DNA of 64,000 nt. It comes from Odontocerum albicorne. Its lineage: Eukaryota; Arthropoda; Insecta; Trichoptera; Odontoceridae. Positions 60,278 through 64,000 of the stretch are shown piece after piece. The stretch lies in the NCBI GenBank assembly GCA_949825065.1, contig OX463855.1, positions 35,578,281 through 35,642,280 of the forward strand, written 5' to 3'. The notes below the pieces were generated by a model. It was not told the DNA's origin. It searched no databases and saw nothing but the letters and a program-made list of their open reading frames with translations. Numbering within the stretch: the first letter of the stretch is position 1; each line of letters opens with the position of its first letter. The translations under genes and the position numbers were made by a program.

Positions 60278-61069
60278 GGCCATCATTTAAAACAAATCAA
60301 AACGGCAACTACTCCGAAAAAACATTTTAAACTAGTTTAATATGAATAGTCGGAACCAATTAGATAATGAATTATGGTTAAATGAAGCTTCAGCAATAAC
60401 ACGATGTCTGAAAGATAGATAGCTTTTGGAAATAGCTTTAAGATAAGCTAAAGATAGCTTTTGGAAGTAGCTTAAAGATAGCTTTTGGAAGTAGTAACCC
60501 ATGAAATTCGAAAGCAAGGTGAAAATATATACCGATAATATCCTGTAATATCGAAACCGGACCTGTAACCATCAGAACAAATCTCCGTTCTCAGGACGTC
60601 TGAGATGGAAATCATTTATTCATAGAATCCGCAACTCTGCTTGCTACCCTTAACGGGACGTGGATTTTTTCAGTTGTTCTTAAGGGTAGCACAAGTCTAT
60701 CGAGTTCTCAAATGTCATATTGTCGAGTCCTCAATTCTAGAGAGCGTTGTTCTAGTAGAATGTTTTTTTTTCAATTTGTTGTTTCGGTATTTTGCACGAC
60801 CTGTATATTTTTTTCTGTATTTACATTATTTTTTTCCTTTCGTTTCTTTAAAGATTTTTACTTATCATTTGGTGTTTATTGTATTCGCATTTTTTTGTAC
60901 ATTTGTGCGATTTCGTTTTCATACATTTTCGTCTTCTGTTTCGATTGTTTGTATTGTTTTATTGTACTCGTATTTCAAACACACATGTTACATACCTAAA
61001 ACCTGTTTGTCTCACCGGACTGTCTTTCTTTCATTGTTCTTTTTTTACGGTTCGTACCTTTTTGGAGGG
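60278..61069. other. No gene; short tandem repeat at 60405-60500
   Basis: GATAGCTTTTGGAA(A/G)TAG recurs three times. The remaining T-rich DNA has long low-complexity frames only. Confidence 0.5.
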
Positions 61070-61600
61070 AAAATGTATGACAGAATACGAAATTAAGTGA
61101 TAAGGGATGAATGTGAAGAGGCTGATGTATTAAGTAGGTTAAAGATGAGTAAGTTGAAATTGTTTGGGCATGTGAAATGAATGAATGAAGAAATACTAAT
61201 AAAACAGATATACACAGTCTGTCCAATGTGAAAGGTGACTGACGGAAAATGAAATACAAGACATTGTTTATTTTTAGTTTACATTTCCTTTTATTCAAAA
61301 TACACTCCTTGTGAGTCAATACAATACTGGAAGCGGTTGTAAAATTTTCTGAAGCACTCCTGAAACTCATTCTTCGGAATTGCCTACAAAGTCGTGGTCG
61401 AAGCCTTCTGGATGTCTGAAATCGTGTCGAAACGCTTTCCTTTCATCGACAATTTCAGTTAACCAAGACTAACAAAACATATATGTAGTGGATGGCGTGT
61501 TAGAGGAACACCTAGGAAAGTATGGTTAGACCAAGTGAATGATATTTTGAAAAAAAAGAAACGTTGAAAGTCAGAGAAATCGTAGAAATTGTATAACAAG
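61070..61600 (+). pseudogene. RTE-type LINE fragment split by mariner debris
   Basis: 61070-61220 (ATGTATGACAGAATACGAAA, TTGTTTGGGCATGTG) and 61485-61600 (GTTAGAGGAACACC, GTATGGTTAGACCAAGTGAA) form one RTE C-terminus (RGTPRKVWLDQVNDILKKK). Confidence 0.65.
61224..61460 (-). pseudogene. Mariner transposase C-terminal fragment
   Basis: The minus strand reads MKGKRFDTISDIQKASTTTL, a stop, then AIPKNEFQECFRKFYNRFQY and CIDSQGVYFE, the C-terminal end of a mariner transposase. Different from the 23865 and 57877 families. Confidence 0.75.
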
Positions 61601-61689
61601 GTTAATTTATTTGTAACATACACGACAAGAAATTCATAATTTATGACAAAAAAACAGGTAATTTAAAGTCGACACACGAGTTATATGGA

Positions 61690-62195
61690 TCTGTTTCAAG
61701 TTTAGTTGACCGATTAAAGTTGATCAACAAAAGTTGAACACGACTTGAATCAGTTTTTGTTCACACGTTTCAATAGAAACTGATTCAAGGCCCGTTCTCA
61801 CGGTTCAAGTTTAGTTGACTGATTAAAGTTGATCAACAAAAGTTGAATGAAATCTGTAGGGAATAATATTGTTTCAATAAAGTTGATCAAGAAAAATTTG
61901 ATCCAGTCAAACTTTATCGTTCAAGTTATGAGTCATCCATAATTTGCTTTCAAGTTTAAACATGTCTTGAAACGTATGAACACGTGAATTCAAGTTGATT
62001 GTCAAGTTCGCTTTCAACTCGATAAATATAAAAATAAAGATGCAATAGAAAATGCTTTCGACGCCATTTTTAACTGAATTAAATTGAATCAGTTTCTATT
62101 GAAACGTGTGAACAAAAACTGATTCAAGTCGTATTCAACTTTTGTTGATCAACTTTAATCGGTCAACTAAACTTGAACCGTGAGAACGCTCCTTT
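61690..62195. mobile_element. Large foldback element with compound inverted repeats
   Basis: The right end (62070-62192) is inverse to two left blocks (61697-61787 and 61805-61850). The shared sequence includes AAGTTTAGTTGACCGATTAA and TTTCAATAGAAACTGATTC. The inner unit is bounded by CCGTTCTCACGGTTCAAG and its inverse. No transposase; superfamily unknown. Confidence 0.75.
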
Positions 62196-62290
62196 ACTGA
62201 GGAAAATGAATGTGTGTCGAGATAAGAAAGTATGGCGCTCTATCCCCTCCGCCTATCCTGATAGGTAAATGGCGTGATGGCATACATTTT
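62196..62290 (+). pseudogene. RTE-type LINE 3' terminus
   Basis: AGAAAGTATGGCGCTCTATC and GGTAAATGGCGTGATGGCAT match the family end at 52500. Confidence 0.55.
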
Positions 62291-62879
62291 CCCCTTTTAT
62301 TTTGACAGATAGCTCGCAACTGTACATACTCTTATAAAAGTATTTCTTTGCAAATCTGATAACGTAAAATTCTCTCAAAGTTTCTTTATAATTCTTCGAA
62401 CGTCGTTTAAACGTCAAACTGGAATGAATCTTTATCCTTGGATTTACTATATACAATTCAGTCGGCGTCAAAATTCATTTAAAATCTATCGAAATGGATG
62501 TTTGGGCACTCTGAAGCAAGATGGACTACGCGATGATATTTTCATATTGAGTTGAAAATTCTTACGTAAGTGGAAATAGAGGCCGTATTCGAGGAAAATT
62601 CCCAGGTGTTCTGGTAGTTTCATGCGTCTCTCTGCCCAATTGTACTTTTCTCCCGTGATGAAGTGAAAATGGGATAGGGTGAGGGAATGAGCCGACCCAA
62701 TTTAGAGAGGGATTTGTTTATTTCCAAAGCATTAAATCCTTTCGCATTTCTATTTATCACTATGGTTTTTCTTGTTCGGTCCTCTATCGCGTTATCAAGA
62801 AGTCAGTGGAAATACATTTTTCGGAATTAACGTTTTCTTCAATAATCTCATGAAGGTAATTGTTCGTAGAATATAAGGT
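62291..62879. other. No gene; unassigned
   Basis: A 72-residue minus frame (62253-62471) is unrecognised. No other feature. Confidence 0.4.
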
Positions 62880-63585
62880 ACTATATCGGTGTGAGGCTGG
62901 GGCTGAACATGAACGTGAGTAAAACTAAGTTCATGGTGTTTGGCCGGCAGGAGCACGCAGGATCACGTCTTACAATGAACGCTGCTGGTATAGAGTGAGT
63001 GAAATACCTCGGAAGTATCCTAGTGGAAGACCTCGACCCAGAAACCGAAGTCAAGTGCAGAATTGAATCATGTCGTGCAGCTTTCAATAAAATGAGAAGC
63101 GTATTCTGCGATGATAATCTAAACTTGAAACTTCGACAACGGTTAGTCAAATGCTACGTTTGGTCAGTGTTATTGCATGTAGTGGAATCGTGGACCCTCA
63201 AAGTTGGTAGTATGAATCGACTGGAAGCATTCGAAATGTAGATGCACCGGAGAATGCTACGGATACCCTGAACGGATATGGTCAGCAACACGAGGGTTCT
63301 TCAAGGAGTCAAAGTTGATAGAGAGTTGCTGACAAATATTAAAATGCGAAAGGTGTCCTACTTGGGTCATGTACTTAGAGGAGCAAAGTACAAATTACTG
63401 CACCTGATCATCCAAGGCAAAATAGAAGGCCGAAGAGGTGTTGGCAGGAGGCAAATCTCATGGCTCCGCAATATACGTGATTGGACCGGTATAAAGGACG
63501 TTGGAGATCTTTTTCGGGCTATCGGGGACAAAGATGTCTATTCTCAGGTGATATTCAACGTTGGGGGGACCTGACATGACACCGG
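62880..63585 (+). pseudogene. LINE-G, RT C-terminal third, longest copy
   Basis: Reads GLRLNMNVSKTKFMVFGRQ, a stop near 62997, then KYLGSILVEDLDPETEVKC and RMRSVFCDDNLNLKLRQRLV, CYVWSVLLHVVESWTLKVGS, a stop at 63239, MHRRMLRIP, DMVSNTRVLQGVKVDRELLT, MRKVSYLGHVLRGAKYKLLH and KIEGRRGVGRRQISWLRNI, ending FNVGGT. A DNA-level relative of 33700 and 26087. Confidence 0.85.
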
Positions 63586-63699
63586 GAAGAAGAAGATATA
63601 CTATTTATGGTCACTGTAAAACAATATTTCATTTTAAAGTTTTAGACTTTATTTTTAATTTACATAATAATCTATTGGTAACGCATAATCGAAAATGTT

Positions 63700-64000
63700 G
63701 GTATGTATTGTAGAATCGGGAGATCCACAATTACCTCACGCGAAATCACTATGACTTTCGGCTTCCAAAAACCGAAATTACTAAAAATCAATATAATTTT
63801 ACTACAAAATTACACAAAATCATTAACTTAAATTGCCCTGAATTGGTTAGCTTTTTCTATATATGTTACAAAGATTTCCTTCAGTATATACATTTATTTT
63901 TGTAAAATTTGGAGGACCACAAGGTACTTTTTTGGGACCTATATTGTTCTTGATATATGTTAATCAGTTCTGTTATCTTTCTATCAGGGGTAAGGTGGTT
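63700..64000 (+). pseudogene. Jockey-type LINE fragments, out of order, running off the window
   Basis: 63745-63840 reads HYDFRLPKTEITKNQYNFTT, a C-terminal RT pattern. 63908-64000 then reads FGGPQGTFLGPILFLIYVNQ, the central RT motif (GVPQGSVLGP). The C-terminal part thus precedes the core, so two fragments are joined. Confidence 0.6.

Noticed and set aside
60641..61096. 151-codon frame rich in Phe, Ser and Tyr as a membrane protein
   Set aside because: Low-complexity T-rich DNA giving hydrophobic codons in several frames at once; no family motif and it overlaps RTE debris.

Overview
This 64-kb window is AT-rich eukaryotic DNA, most likely from an insect. The evidence is the repeat content: cecropia-type mariner elements with intact TA duplications, Jockey-type and RTE-type LINEs, tRNA-derived SINEs, hAT-type and TTAA-type MITEs, and Penelope-like elements (PLEs). 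The order cannot be fixed from sequence alone; the RTE fragments look lepidopteran-like. I found no host protein-coding gene, rRNA or functional tRNA gene. The window reads as layered transposon debris in which each insertion can be dated against its neighbours.

Layout. 0-9 kb: SINE head, 42-bp minisatellite, RTE and mariner debris, TTAA MITEs, a LINE 3' end, a hAT nested in a hAT, and a SINE. 9-20 kb: Jockey-2 copies, RTE remnants, a mariner nested in a SINE, and two large minisatellites (54 bp and about 61 bp). 20-31 kb: SINE/LINE pieces, a complete mariner with an intact 346-aa transposase, PLE tails and RTE remnants. 31-37 kb: hairpins, foldback elements and MITEs. 37-45 kb: a PLE with a GIY-YIG endonuclease, several PLE copies with hammerhead-like motifs, a second mariner copy, and a second PLE lineage. 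45-54 kb: RTE remnants, a triple nest of insertions, and two more minisatellites. 54-56.5 kb: a 5'-truncated Jockey-type LINE with an open reverse transcriptase. 56.5-64 kb: further LINE, mariner and foldback remnants.

How the parts work together. The SINE shares its 3' end with Jockey-2, so it was probably mobilised by that LINE. The MITEs fit the hAT-like and piggyBac-like duplications they carry and presumably used transposases encoded elsewhere. The two long mariner copies are nearly identical, and one still has an intact ORF and both inverted ends, so that family moved recently.

The most interesting signal is a set of hammerhead-ribozyme-like motifs (CTGANGA, hairpin, GAAA, palindrome, TA or TT). 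They lie just downstream of GIY-YIG endonuclease reading frames in two different PLE lineages, with two further candidates. Two PLE-derived inverted units have 12-bp target duplications, and one of them sits in a repeat whose empty-site copy is also in this window.
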